Shown: piece after piece, positions 9,701 through 18,930 of the stretch
Layout of the letters: the number at the start of each line of letters is the position of its first letter
Numbering within the stretch: the stretch's first letter is position 1
NCBI RefSeq assembly: GCF_900112005.1
Contig: NZ_FOKK01000027.1
Span: 1 to 40,321, forward strand
DNA length: 40,321 nucleotides
Direction of reading: 5' to 3'
Origin: Algoriphagus aquimarinus
GTDB lineage: Bacteria; Bacteroidota; Bacteroidia; Cytophagales; Cyclobacteriaceae
Program-made: the position numbers and the translations under genes
The notes under the pieces: generated by a model
The model's input: the letters and a program-made list of their open reading frames with translations, nothing else
Database searches by the model: none
Told to the model about the DNA's origin: nothing

Positions 9701-12700
9701 AAGCTGAAAGAGAAATTTGAATTAATTCAGAGTTTTCATCGCCCTCCTGGTCAGGCATAATTTGACGCAACTTCACTATTGCCCGACAAACCTCAAGAGT
9801 CTCTTTATCTTGGCATTTGCTCAAATTCTCCTGAAGATTAAGGATTGAGTCTTTGAAAAGTTCTAAATGAGTAATTGTGGAGTACCCAAGCTTTATTCGT
9901 TCTAATTTTTCAAGCCAATGCAATGCAAGCCTAAAGTTAATATTCAAAGACTCATCTGTTTTTCCTCTCTCAACTGACAATAAATCTAGAGGTAAAGCAG
10001 TCGGATGCTCTAAATCAGGAATTAGAGTTTTAAACTTCTCAATATATCTTTCAACTATCCCTTTTGCCTCTGCGACCTCATGCCATGAAATCCTACTTTC
10101 CAGTAATTGGTCCTTTAATTGAGCAAAATCATCTGTTGATGTAAGGCAAAGAGTTTTTATATAATTATTTTCCCCGTCAAAACCCGCCTCATAGCGTAGT
10201 CTTTCGTTTCGACCAGCTCTACCAACTTCTTGAAGAAAATCCTCGAAAGTACTTGACGGTGATAGATGAGCCACATAATGAATATTTGGAATGTCCATCC
10301 CCATTCCAAATGCTTTTGTAGAAAACAATATGACGAAGTCGCCAGATTTGAATTTATCATAAGTTTCTCTTCTATCCTCAGCGTCCATCCCTGCATGAAA
10401 AAAACCAACCTTATCCTCTAATCCAGAATTATCTCCAAATACCTCTCGCAAATAATCTGGAAATAAGACTGCACTTTCTTCAACTTTCTTTCGACTCTTT
10501 ACAAAGATTATGGCACGGCTCTTCTTGGAATCAAAACCTCCAACCATTAAATAATTTGCTATTTCAGTAAGACGGTCTTCTACTGCTATATTGTGTTTAA
10601 AACCTATTCGAATGTGATCCCTTACTGGGTTATAATTCTTTGGAGCACCTTCCACTATGTCAAGACTACCCATTATTCGAGTTATGTCATTTGAAACTTG
10701 CTCTGAAATTGTCGCTGAGAACAATAGTTTTTTAAGATCGAATTTAGAAGAATATTCAGCTATCTTCTTTGCGGCATTCATGTAATCTGGCCTGAAGTCT
10801 AACCCCCATTGCGATATGCAGTGAGCTTCATCAAAAACCGCAAACTCAAGTCCATTGTCAGAGATTATTCGCGAGAGCAAAGTATTTTCAAAAGACCTAA
10901 CTCTAAACCTCTCAGGTGTGATGAAGAGCATGGTGATCTCTCCACCTGATATTCTTCTGTATATATCTTTAATTTCAACTGGTGACTTGTCACCACTGAT
11001 AAAATCAACATTGCTGAAAAACCCTTTATCCCAAAGACCATCCACTTGATCTTGCATTAGAGCCCTTAGAGGGACTATAACAATTGTCAATTTATTGGTA
11101 AAGCCTGATCTAAATAATGCTGGGGCCTGAAACAAGACGGATTTACCAGCACCAGTAGGAAGGGATACTATTAAATCTTTCTTAGCTTGAAGTATCTCGT
11201 CTAAGTAAAGATGTTGGTAATCTCTCCATTCATGTGGATTCTCTGGATTTTCTTCAGCGAGAAAAATATACCTGAGTAAGTCCTTTGCCTCTTCAACGCC
11301 AAATGGGATTTCAGAAGTAGCAGTATTGGATGGGAAAATTTTTCTCGCCAACTCATAGTCCGCATTGTATTTTTCCTCTGAACCCCACACCTCAATAGGA
11401 AAAGAGTTCATGTGAAAACTTCTTGCAACATCATAGTAATCAGCCAATCTTGAGTCTCCTAAAAAGAGATTAGAATCCGCATGATTATCAACAATGGAAT
11501 AATAGTAAAAGTCAATGAGAGACTTATGTGACTTCAATAAAGTAAAAGTATCTACCATACCAGGTCGAACATTATTCCTTTGCCCCTCAATATCTGACTC
11601 ATCATTCTCTAAGATTTCAAAATGAATCATTTGTGATTTCTCTTGAAGGAGGAAACTATCCCAAATAAAATCTATTGGCCCAACATAATTAATTGAAATT
11701 ATATCACTCAACATATCAATTGGAACCACCATCAGTTTATTTCGGGAGGAAGAAACATGAAGAAGCTCGAGCTGTCTTATCGTCGATGATCTATTGTCTG
11801 GAACAAAAAAACCAAGTGACCTTGAATAGGATGCTAATAAATCAATTTCTGATCTATTATTAACTATTAACACTTTGGGCAGAATACTACCACTAATTCG
11901 AATCCCTCGTATCAGCTTGAACTGGTAAACCCAATATTTATCGCGGTAAAAAGATTCTGCATTTACCCGATGAGCATCGGCTAAAAATCCTGATTTTTTG
12001 GGATTAGGTTTTATGACAAAGCCATTAGTTTTGCCTGATTTATTCTCTTTGAATTCTATTGAAACAATATTTTCAAATGAAAGAGACTCGATTATAGAAT
12101 CAATATCCTGGTTGCAATAAACTTTAAATTGGGATCGTCCAGTCTTCTCAATCCAAATATTATTAACATGTTTCGGAATAGATTTAATGTGAAGCAATTC
12201 GAGGTGGTTATGCCCAAGTGAGACATAGCTTTGGCCTCCAGACAACTTTAACCAAATAGGTTCTTGTTTTGGGAATTTTTCAAAAATTGTGGCAAAATCA
12301 AAGTCTTGACCGAGCTGAATTTTTGTAGTGAGTTGAGAAAGCTCTTTACATAATACAACTACATGATAGCCTTCCCAAGCCATTTCAGCTTCCTCTATTA
12401 GTATAAGTTCATCAAAAAATATGGATGCTGGCATCTGCCTCTTAATAAGTTCTTCAATAGATGAATATTCACAGAGCTCATGAAGTACTTCGTCAGGAAT
12501 CTTAATAAGAATTGGTGTGGGAAGATTCGATAAATAGGGAATACACCCTCTTAATATATTCCAATCAATATATCTCAGTAATACTTCTTGAAGAAAATCA
12601 TCGTCTATATAACCCTGCTCAACCAACTCTCTGGAAAGAATCCACGACTTTCGTCTATTTCTTGAAATTAAATTTAGGTTATAATGAGATGATACACTGT

Positions 12701-14858
12701 CCCACAATAATTCTGGAAGAATCACAAGAACTTTTGAATCAACCTCAAACACTTCATCTAAGGCACGACTAATCTCCCCTGAAAGCACTTGGCCTCCTTG
12801 AGGCCTAAAATACTGATCTGACTTCTCCTCTGCATATTTTTTATCCACAAACTGAAGCCCGAACTGAAGACATTTCTCTTCAATAAGTGTAACTGCATAA
12901 AGAGGTATAAAAGGCTTCAATGACTGAAAAACTTCTCTCGAAGCAATCAGCCTCATTATTTGATTTAGAAAAAGCTGGTAAGTTTGATTAGTGTCATATG
13001 TAGCAGTGTGAGCCGTCATCAACCCGTAGCTCTTCCTTCCAGGATTTAATAACATCTCCACTTCAAGGGTATCCCAAATAAAGTCTTGGAATGCAACAAC
13101 ATCTATTCCGTCTAAGCGCGGGAGATCAAACTCTCTTATGTTTTGACCAATGATTAAACTACTTGACTTAATCAAATGAATCAGATCCTTCAACCCTGCT
13201 TCTTTATTTATATAATGCGTATGCTCCTTAGCACCAGAATTCGAGATCCAAGCATATTCTTTGATACCACTACCTTCAACTTCAAGGTCAAAGCATACAA
13301 AATCCAGTTGACGTATCTCTGATTCAATTTCGTCAAATAGCCTATTTTGCTGTAGATGTAATAATGATTCATGCCTTGCTAAATGTGAAGCAGCCTTTTC
13401 AAAAGGGAAACCTTCCAAAAGACTTACTCGATCTTCATCCTTAGTAAGCTCTTTTAGAATCCAATACATTTTATCCTCTGATAGGCTGTTGATTACTTTT
13501 AATTTAAAAAGCTCTACATAGATTTCTGGGTGGGAAGACTCAAAATCATTCTCAGTCAGTTTTATGGTTGGAAAAAGGGCTAAATAGGGGGCAATAAATT
13601 CCTTGAAATTTTCGACACCCTGCTTAGAGTCAAGGAAAATTGGTTTCTTAAGAAATTCCTGGATTAAGAATGATAGCCTTTCTGAATTTTGTTCTTGAAT
13701 TCGAAGGGCATTCAAAACCTCTATTTGATCTTGATAGGATAAGAATGGCAAAATATCTTCTGACCAAATAGTATTACTATTGTCCTCTTTGGGCAACTCC
13801 CCAACAATTCCTCTAATCCAAAAACAGAAGGAAACTTTATTAAAAATTTGATTTTTTACGTCATCAAAGAACTCTTCCAAAAAAGGAAAAACATAAAACT
13901 CATTGATCTGAAGCAGGATCTCATTTAATTCACGAGAACCCATCTCATTAAAAATCAATTTAAACAAACTGAAAAAAGTAGTATTCTTAGCCCCAGAAGC
14001 TATTAAGAATCTATTCAGCCATATAATTGAAGTCCGGTATTGGGTAATATTCTGTGCCTGATGAATCAATACTTTTTTCGCCCATCCAATTTTATCAGGT
14101 TCTGGTGAAGAGTAATCATTAATTACCTCAACATTCCACTGACTAAGCGATTCCTTTGCCTTAATAATAAAAACTCCTTCTTTAACAGTGTCCCGTATTG
14201 GGAATTCTTGAGTAATTGAAAACCCGGAAATTGGAGACGCATAACTTCTTTCTTTTCTAATGAATAGGTAACACGGAATTAAACTTGAGACCTTTATAGC
14301 GTCAAGTTCTCCTCTCTTTCTCTTTGAATCTATCGTCTTGAATACAACTATATCATTTTCAGCTATATCTACTGTAAGTAATTTACTTGAGTGAATAAAG
14401 CAATCTTTCGCATCCTCGAAGCTAAAAACATAACCAAAGCCTTTCTTCGCATCATAAAACTTTACTCTACCTACTTTGAGGTCTTTCCATTCTTTAGGGA
14501 AAAGATTCTCAAAAATGACTTTGGAAATTTCAAAATTCTCGGCTTTTCGTTTCAGGGGTAATAGATTTATTTCCTCTTTCAAAAAATTGACGGGAATTTT
14601 TTGGGTTATTTTATCCTTGTCTAACCGAGATGTTCCTTTCAGGATCTCATGTATTTCTTTTATACTTAGATTATCCTGAAGTTCTTTTGTTGTTGAATAA
14701 ACTTTATTCTGCACCAATTGTACTTGGCTCAAATTCAATTTGGAGTTGGGATTGTTTTCTACCTCTATCCCATTTGAAGCCAGTATTTCTACAATCTCAG
14801 ATGTATTTACGTTAAGCTTCCTTGCTATCTGACCAAGTCGAATAAATTTTTGCTCCAA
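6717..14858 (-). CDS. Giant IF2N / cold-shock / DEDDh exonuclease / RecQ / UvrD fusion
   Basis: A 2713-aa open frame without interruption. Domains in order: residues 1-50 resemble the IF-2 N-terminal domain (IRLGQIARKLNVNTSEIVEI); 127-175 is a cold-shock nucleic-acid-binding domain (RNP1 KGFGYVF, RNP2 CFIHSS); 515-630 is a DEDDh 3'-5' exonuclease with D524, E526, D578, H617 and D622 (spacing H-x4-D); about 1215-1600 is a RecQ-type helicase with Walker A lysine K1239, DEAH 1343-1346 and QEVGRAGRNE; about 2080-2600 is a UvrD/PcrA helicase with Walker A K2098, LVDEFQDIN, GDPNQSIYGY, MHKVKGLEFD and VAYTRARFRLL. RecQ-UvrD fusions are known in Bacteroidota; carrying exonuclease, cold-shock and IF2N parts together is unusual. 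It probably unwinds and degrades structured nucleic acid. The start at 14858 is supported by the IF2N match beginning at residue 5. Confidence 0.85.
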   Translation of the reverse strand: MEQKFIRLGQIARKLNVNTSEIVEILASNGIEVENNPNSKLNLSQVQLVQNKVYSTTKELQDNLSIKEIHEILKGTSRLDKDKITQKIPVNFLKEEINLLPLKRKAENFEISKVIFENLFPKEWKDLKVGRVKFYDAKKGFGYVFSFEDAKDCFIHSSKLLTVDIAENDIVVFKTIDSKRKRGELDAIKVSSLIPCYLFIRKERSYASPISGFSITQEFPIRDTVKEGVFIIKAKESLSQWNVEVINDYSSPEPDKIGWAKKVLIHQAQNITQYRTSIIWLNRFLIASGAKNTTFFSLFKLIFNEMGSRELNEILLQINEFYVFPFLEEFFDDVKNQIFNKVSFCFWIRGIVGELPKEDNSNTIWSEDILPFLSYQDQIEVLNALRIQEQNSERLSFLIQEFLKKPIFLDSKQGVENFKEFIAPYLALFPTIKLTENDFESSHPEIYVELFKLKVINSLSEDKMYWILKELTKDEDRVSLLEGFPFEKAASHLARHESLLHLQQNRLFDEIESEIRQLDFVCFDLEVEGSGIKEYAWISNSGAKEHTHYINKEAGLKDLIHLIKSSSLIIGQNIREFDLPRLDGIDVVAFQDFIWDTLEVEMLLNPGRKSYGLMTAHTATYDTNQTYQLFLNQIMRLIASREVFQSLKPFIPLYAVTLIEEKCLQFGLQFVDKKYAEEKSDQYFRPQGGQVLSGEISRALDEVFEVDSKVLVILPELLWDSVSSHYNLNLISRNRRKSWILSRELVEQGYIDDDFLQEVLLRYIDWNILRGCIPYLSNLPTPILIKIPDEVLHELCEYSSIEELIKRQMPASIFFDELILIEEAEMAWEGYHVVVLCKELSQLTTKIQLGQDFDFATIFEKFPKQEPIWLKLSGGQSYVSLGHNHLELLHIKSIPKHVNNIWIEKTGRSQFKVYCNQDIDSIIESLSFENIVSIEFKENKSGKTNGFVIKPNPKKSGFLADAHRVNAESFYRDKYWVYQFKLIRGIRISGSILPKVLIVNNRSEIDLLASYSRSLGFFVPDNRSSTIRQLELLHVSSSRNKLMVVPIDMLSDIISINYVGPIDFIWDSFLLQEKSQMIHFEILENDESDIEGQRNNVRPGMVDTFTLLKSHKSLIDFYYYSIVDNHADSNLFLGDSRLADYYDVARSFHMNSFPIEVWGSEEKYNADYELARKIFPSNTATSEIPFGVEEAKDLLRYIFLAEENPENPHEWRDYQHLYLDEILQAKKDLIVSLPTGAGKSVLFQAPALFRSGFTNKLTIVIVPLRALMQDQVDGLWDKGFFSNVDFISGDKSPVEIKDIYRRISGGEITMLFITPERFRVRSFENTLLSRIISDNGLEFAVFDEAHCISQWGLDFRPDYMNAAKKIAEYSSKFDLKKLLFSATISEQVSNDITRIMGSLDIVEGAPKNYNPVRDHIRIGFKHNIAVEDRLTEIANYLMVGGFDSKKSRAIIFVKSRKKVEESAVLFPDYLREVFGDNSGLEDKVGFFHAGMDAEDRRETYDKFKSGDFVILFSTKAFGMGMDIPNIHYVAHLSPSSTFEDFLQEVGRAGRNERLRYEAGFDGENNYIKTLCLTSTDDFAQLKDQLLESRISWHEVAEAKGIVERYIEKFKTLIPDLEHPTALPLDLLSVERGKTDESLNINFRLALHWLEKLERIKLGYSTITHLELFKDSILNLQENLSKCQDKETLEVCRAIVKLRQIMPDQEGDENSELIQISLSALRDETKLSLSNLYGALYKAHSTNLIKINQQVLIETTRLRSEEIKHALDTKYQNEKFPALKAVFSFARRILQSVPLNDSKIFEGEELDYMLNEAISEEVSFKALPWSKRDQEDSKKNELQNFKKDLFKKRAKHAFTLIRVLGKTRHESKMEKKSDGSRKAIVHQSVFNGYHKVEEWSSKLLQLENDSIRLLLHISNSSFKKNINSFNWADLISNVNLKEDVNYLQDLLFILSILGYCKSGGIFPSGIEVYLKSINGIAENDLHSDDNQVFEEFEESRKVRELKLISLEVLANYQKGKNLDDLALRHKQEIFIKKYFACDSLESLLDVIQKELDPDDPLLIKWRGDAIQSEEDRLNTEQRKIYDAEVNQHISVMAGPGSGKTHTLTLRVARLVHHVGVNPDEILVLAYNRAVVSELKDRLGKLFNELGYGKLSKRLKIFTFHGLAKRYCREKLEGRDFNEWEPILLEILKNSPGEIFYQLGSLKHILVDEFQDINNTRVQLLSELQNLTKSNLFIIGDPNQSIYGYDREKEGGSLSPWPYYDDFNRIFSPAIFKLFKNHRSYPEILELSKGLLTLPDDQQDLIPLPTREPEEEYLKEYVQVFDTVENRADWWTFLEDLTKERINGRPYRQIAVLFRTNNEVYRGFQKIRSIDLPDIRIRIQGSLPYEFIRIRECFEVIQYIKRKQGDLTKSKFENEIDTEINRLILAFPLWNHFYLRVMQSLILEFLNDEEDNLSYSELIEYLFETGSKDDGQLFKIYEKYRSQFSHGADEIEVVLSTMHKVKGLEFDCVIVPPSFSDLPLKKIDIEEEEKLSEMIEEERRLTYVAYTRARFRLLVFMNKREKALLNSNSFRFPDSVSTRMGVPAIPELSKLVINWPAMDYNFNRRSINPAIKSHIKSGDPVFVKKNNNTQFPYFELHHEMMRKTIGSLSSNAGRIREYDKVTGFVVNEVVAWEYEDSVKSDLRNGTNYSEKWCSEAKAQGYVYLVDFAGYGKPDG

Positions 14859-14897
14859 ACTCTTATTGTTTTAAATAATTCAAATAGTAAAATACCC

Positions 14898-14913
14898 TGC
14901 TCTGCATTGAGCA
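14898..14913 (-). terminator. Weak hairpin after the exported-protein gene
   Basis: TGCTC and GAGCA pair around a six-base loop, followed on the minus strand by a GGGTATTTT stretch. It lies in the 165-base gap between the small exported-protein gene and the giant helicase gene. The stem is only five pairs, so it is a tentative terminator; the same gap probably also carries the promoter of the giant gene, but no convincing Bacteroidota TAnnTTTG element was found. Confidence 0.25.
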
Positions 14914-15023
14914 AAGAATCAGAGAGCAAATTTTAGGATAGATCTTTTCAATAGTTCGAACTTGCCACAAAACCTTAATGTGACCAGCCATGTCTCCATT
15001 GAGTCAAATCACAAAGCAAGTAA

Positions 15024-15554
15024 TTAACAACCATTTAATTCTTTAACAGCATCATTCAGATCAGCCATAGCGTAATTAAGGTAAGTCAAACCTTCTTCAA
15101 CATATCTTTTTGCTTTACGAAGATTGTACTCAGCATCATCCCTATCATCAGCATTCTCTACCCGTCTTAAATAAGTGTAAGCATCATCAAATCTACTTTT
15201 TGCGGTGTAGAAATTTCCCTCTGCATCATCCGATTCATTTTCAGCACCATCACAACCTATATCATCAGCTTCATCTTCGGCGTCAGATGCATCAGATTCA
15301 GCATATCCAGATTGGGATTTGGAATAATCAATTTCATTTTTCGCTTTTCGAGCGTAATATTGGATGTCGCCAAGTGCAGTCTGCTGATAACATTTCTTTA
15401 TATAATCAAGGGTTGAATCTGCATACTCAGTGGCTTTCTTTCCATAATCAAATGAATCTTGTAATTCATCAAAAACATCACCCTTTTGGCCAAAAGTCAC
15501 GTTGGGCTTTATCATTACAATTGAAAAGGCTATCAAAATCAACAGGTATCTCAT
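15024..15554 (-). CDS. Small exported acidic helical protein
   Basis: A 176-aa protein of unknown function. Residues 1-22 form a clear signal peptide (MRYLLILIAFSIVMIK, then NVTFGQ with likely cleavage after GQ). The mature part is a highly acidic, Ala/Tyr/Asp-rich helical repeat (DASDAEDEADDIG, YNLRKAKRYVEEGLTYL) with regularly spaced Tyr-Ala pairs, and two cysteines (in DDIGCDG and at the C-terminus NGC) that could form a disulfide in the periplasm. It is an outlier among cytosolic nuclease and helicase genes, separated by 56 bases from mcrC and by 165 bases from the giant helicase. It may be a cargo gene or have a surface role; no family was recognised. Confidence 0.75.
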   Translation of the reverse strand: MRYLLILIAFSIVMIKPNVTFGQKGDVFDELQDSFDYGKKATEYADSTLDYIKKCYQQTALGDIQYYARKAKNEIDYSKSQSGYAESDASDAEDEADDIGCDGAENESDDAEGNFYTAKSRFDDAYTYLRRVENADDRDDAEYNLRKAKRYVEEGLTYLNYAMADLNDAVKELNGC

Positions 15555-15610
15555 AAATATTAGTTTTTTAATTTGTCGTTAAAATACTGATCATAATCTT
15601 TGTTTTCCCA

Positions 15611-16921
15611 CTAATAAGCTGGCAGCTTGACTCCCACCTTCCAAGCTTTCTCATATTGGGAAACTTCTGTAATTCTTAGATCACCAATCTTTTCTTCCAT
15701 TAAACTCAGATCAGGATAGATTATCACACACCCCAGTAGCAGGTTATTGTCCTTTACTTTAAGCCTTCTCCTGATTTCCCTATGTCTTGCATAGCCACTT
15801 ACCTGACGGATATCTGTATGAAGACCCTGATGACTCTTTCCAATGTATCCAGGTTTGTATTTAGCATCAATGACTAAAGAATCATCGTCCGCTGAAAGCA
15901 AGAAATCCACCTCATTCCCATAGGTTCTTTCATGGTAAGTGATAGCAGATCCATATTCCTTCTTCAACATACCCAATACATACAACTCAAATAGCTTACT
16001 CATGTCGATCCAATAGGGAGGCGTTTCGATCGTATCCTGATCTTGAATAGCATTAAGATTATAGCTGAAGCGCTGGAGTATTAGCTTTGCCAACTCGATC
16101 GCCTTCTCGTAGTTTTTGTAAAAAGGATTGAATTTGAAATGCTTTATTTCATGAAGAAGAACTTCTTCCGAAACCTCTTCGAAGGCGGGTTGGATAAAAC
16201 TGAAGGTTTCCTGAAAATATGCTTCTGATTCTAACCCCTTAATAGTAGCAAGGTATCGTTTAATGAAAGTCAGCGTTTTTTTCAGTAGTCGATTTTCCAA
16301 CCCATCTATGCCAAATTCCTCATACTGGCAGAATGTATTTAAATTTTTGTTCTTGACGAGGTTTTGCTTTATCGTCTTACTTACCAATACTTTCCCCTTG
16401 ACTTTTGCGTATAGATTTCGCTCTATTTTGTAGTAACTTTTCTTTAATCCTTTCCTGACTATATCCTTTACTTGGTTCAGGAATTGGATCATAATCAGTG
16501 GAGAAATCAAATCCTGATGCTTCTGCAAAGGAATCCATGCACTGTCAAACTTGATTTCAAAGAGCTCTTGAGTGTGTCCCCGAACTTCTGGTTCTTCGAG
16601 TGCCTGGAAGAGCATCTTTAATACATCCACTCGGATGAGTTCTTTTTCCTCCGAAATGGATTTGCTTTCTTCTCCTGTTTCTTGGTCAAATTTTGTATTA
16701 AGCTTGGATTCTACATAGATCCAATGCTTGCCCTCATGCTTAGGAAGCCAGTCTGCCCCCACATAGTACGAAGTGGAAATGGCTATTTCTTGATCAATTA
16801 CCTTAAATGCTGCGCAACTTCCGTCTTTGCGCCTTTTCTTAAAAAGGATCTCCTCCGTAAAAACACCTTCAGAAAAGGGAAAAATATTGGTCACATGCTC
16901 ACGAAGTGAAAATGGTCTCAT
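15611..16921 (-). CDS. mcrC: McrC-like restriction endonuclease subunit
   Basis: A 436-aa partner nuclease of McrB. The C-terminal third carries the PD-(D/E)xK core: GNEVDFLLSADDD then LVIDAKYKPG (about residues 328-352), which should cut DNA when the McrB ring stalls. The N-terminal half (HEGKHWIYVESK and following) is the McrB-interacting region seen in the DUF2357/McrC family. The ATG overlaps the mcrB stop codon (sequence CTATGAGA, 4-bp overlap), so translation is coupled. Length is somewhat longer than E. coli McrC (about 350 aa) but normal for the wider family. Target modification cannot be read from the sequence. Confidence 0.88.
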   Translation of the reverse strand: MRPFSLREHVTNIFPFSEGVFTEEILFKKRRKDGSCAAFKVIDQEIAISTSYYVGADWLPKHEGKHWIYVESKLNTKFDQETGEESKSISEEKELIRVDVLKMLFQALEEPEVRGHTQELFEIKFDSAWIPLQKHQDLISPLIMIQFLNQVKDIVRKGLKKSYYKIERNLYAKVKGKVLVSKTIKQNLVKNKNLNTFCQYEEFGIDGLENRLLKKTLTFIKRYLATIKGLESEAYFQETFSFIQPAFEEVSEEVLLHEIKHFKFNPFYKNYEKAIELAKLILQRFSYNLNAIQDQDTIETPPYWIDMSKLFELYVLGMLKKEYGSAITYHERTYGNEVDFLLSADDDSLVIDAKYKPGYIGKSHQGLHTDIRQVSGYARHREIRRRLKVKDNNLLLGCVIIYPDLSLMEEKIGDLRITEVSQYEKAWKVGVKLPAY

Positions 16922-18861
16922 AGTTCATTCAATTCCTTAAACACCTTCTGTACAGGGTCATCTGAATTACCTTCATTACTCCTTAAGATCCCATCCTTTA
17001 CATATTCTTTGAGAAGTGGAAGCACTTCGTACTTCAATTTGATCTTTATCTCTTCGTCTGCTTTATTAGCATCTGTTTGATCTGTAAGAAAGTAACTATG
17101 CCCAATCCAAACATCTTCCGGTCTGAAGTCCGCCATTAAGGTTTCTGCCCGCTTCGGGGTAGCTTGAGTCGAGATCACCTCATCATAATTGGAAACAAAT
17201 AGCTTGGAAACCTTTTCAAACATTCCTTGCGCGAGCGTATTCGAGATCGGAGTAATTGACGGCAAAACATCTACAAAAGCAAACCTTCTTCGAATTGCAT
17301 AATCAATATGACCAACGCTTCTGTCGGCGGTATTCATGGTTCCTATCACAAATAGATTTGGAGGAACCACCATTGTTCTCGATCCATTGACGGCATACAT
17401 GGACTCCACAGGTTCGCTTCTGTATTCTAACCCATAAATTAGCTCCCCTAATACCGAAGGCAGATTTGCACGGTTTATTTCATCAATGATCAAGACAAAG
17501 TTTTTCAATTCCGTTTTGAATTGTGTCCCAACCTGAATGGTTTTCCCTTTCACAAATTCTTCAAAAAGCTGAAGAACTCTCAAATAGTAACTTGAATGTT
17601 GACGAGCGGAGCCTGAAATATTGGGGTTTGCCTTGATTTCCTTTCGTGATTTAGCATTAGCCAAAAACAGAATCAAGATGTCTTTTAAATACAATCGATG
17701 GCCAAGAGAAGAATTCCAATTATCACCTGTATATCTAAAGGATGATTCATCTACATCGAAAAGGTATGTGGTTGTTCCATCCAGTATGTATTTCCCATTT
17801 GCAATTTCTATTCTACTCTCGATTTCATCCTTAAACGCATCCAAAAAACTTTCCAATTGCTTCTCTTTTGAGATCTCTTCAGGGGATTTCAAAGAGTCTA
17901 AATAATTCTGATGCGCAAGATTTGCCATCTCTGCAAATACCTTGTCCACGGATGTGTAAGTTGGATTTCCTCCTTCTGTTTCTACTACAATTCCCCTTAC
18001 AAAATCCTCATAAGAATATGACGGATGAAATTGGATTAATTTGAATTCTCCAAGCTCAGAAAGTTGATTTTTGAAAATATATTTTGCAATAGCAGCCGCA
18101 TATGGGTCAGAACCATTTTTTTGACCTCCCTCCCACAACTTGTTGTTAAAAGCATTAGTGATATCCTTAAACGAGATCTTATAGTCAGACCCTGTATTTT
18201 TCAATTGAACTTGAACCCAACTATCACTCACTGCAAGAACTGTATAGTGAGTATAATTAGTTGAGCTTGGAATCACCAAGCCAGGGCGGATTAGCTTTTT
18301 TATTTCATTTTCTTCGACCTCATTTTTCTTGGATGTTAAAGATTGAGCAATTTCTTTTGCTAATCTGGTCTTTCCTGTACCTGGAGGGCCTTGAAGTATG
18401 ATTTGCTTTTTATATTCTAAAAGTGACTTAGCCTGAGTTAGCATATTGGTTTTTGAATAAAGTGAATACCATTTTGTAATAAACTCGCTTATATTAGCGG
18501 AGGCAAAAGTGACTGGGTTAAAGGTGCCGTCTACTTTTTTCCCAATCTGGTCCTTAACCTTGTCATCAAAAAATTGAAGAACCTTAATTAGCCTCCTGTT
18601 CTCAAACCAATCAAAATCAACATTTGGATTAGGTGTTTTTTCTGGCTCACCTAAGACTTCAACCAATGCTAAAGGACCTTTGCTTCGGACCAAAACAATG
18701 TCACCAATCTTCATCACATTTGTAAACTGATCAATATAAACCCTTCCCTCTTCCCATTGTCCCATCCCGATATAATGGGTTTCTTTGAGGATTCTTTTCA
18801 CCTTTTCTCGAGGGAATTCTGATTGGTTATTTGGATGTAACTGAATGTGCCAAAAATTCAT
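16918..18861 (-). CDS. mcrB: McrB-like AAA+ GTPase with N-terminal EVE/PUA-like domain
   Basis: A 647-aa motor and recognition subunit of a modification-dependent restriction system. Residues 1-75 (MNFWHIQLHP, GMGQWEEGRVYID, KIGDIVLVRSKG) look like an EVE/PUA-type modified-base reader. The AAA+ core has Walker A GPPGTGKT (158-165), Walker B VLIIDEINRAN (about 450) and the McrB signature GTMNTADRS followed by AIRRRF (about 508-525). It assembles as a ring that translocates DNA by GTP or ATP hydrolysis and activates McrC, whose gene overlaps its stop. An embedded domain between Walker A and B (residues about 200-440) is longer than in E. coli. The likely target is foreign DNA with modified cytosine; specificity is inference. 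Confidence 0.9.
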   Translation of the reverse strand: MNFWHIQLHPNNQSEFPREKVKRILKETHYIGMGQWEEGRVYIDQFTNVMKIGDIVLVRSKGPLALVEVLGEPEKTPNPNVDFDWFENRRLIKVLQFFDDKVKDQIGKKVDGTFNPVTFASANISEFITKWYSLYSKTNMLTQAKSLLEYKKQIILQGPPGTGKTRLAKEIAQSLTSKKNEVEENEIKKLIRPGLVIPSSTNYTHYTVLAVSDSWVQVQLKNTGSDYKISFKDITNAFNNKLWEGGQKNGSDPYAAAIAKYIFKNQLSELGEFKLIQFHPSYSYEDFVRGIVVETEGGNPTYTSVDKVFAEMANLAHQNYLDSLKSPEEISKEKQLESFLDAFKDEIESRIEIANGKYILDGTTTYLFDVDESSFRYTGDNWNSSLGHRLYLKDILILFLANAKSRKEIKANPNISGSARQHSSYYLRVLQLFEEFVKGKTIQVGTQFKTELKNFVLIIDEINRANLPSVLGELIYGLEYRSEPVESMYAVNGSRTMVVPPNLFVIGTMNTADRSVGHIDYAIRRRFAFVDVLPSITPISNTLAQGMFEKVSKLFVSNYDEVISTQATPKRAETLMADFRPEDVWIGHSYFLTDQTDANKADEEIKIKLKYEVLPLLKEYVKDGILRSNEGNSDDPVQKVFKELNEL

Positions 18862-18930
18862 TTTTTAATAGTTAATAAGTTCTATACTCCCCATGATATT
18901 CTGTTCGAACGACTAAATTTTCTTCCTTCA

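Noticed and set aside
10157..10408. Minus-strand 83-aa frame within the giant helicase gene
   Set aside because: Lies inside the RecQ-coding part in a different frame; the RecQ motifs across this interval are intact in the main frame.
15110..15556. Open frame of 148 aa on the plus strand opposite the exported acidic protein
   Set aside because: Its product is an implausible His/Gln-rich string, the antisense image of a Asp/Ala-rich gene; the minus-strand frame has a signal peptide and a sensible composition.
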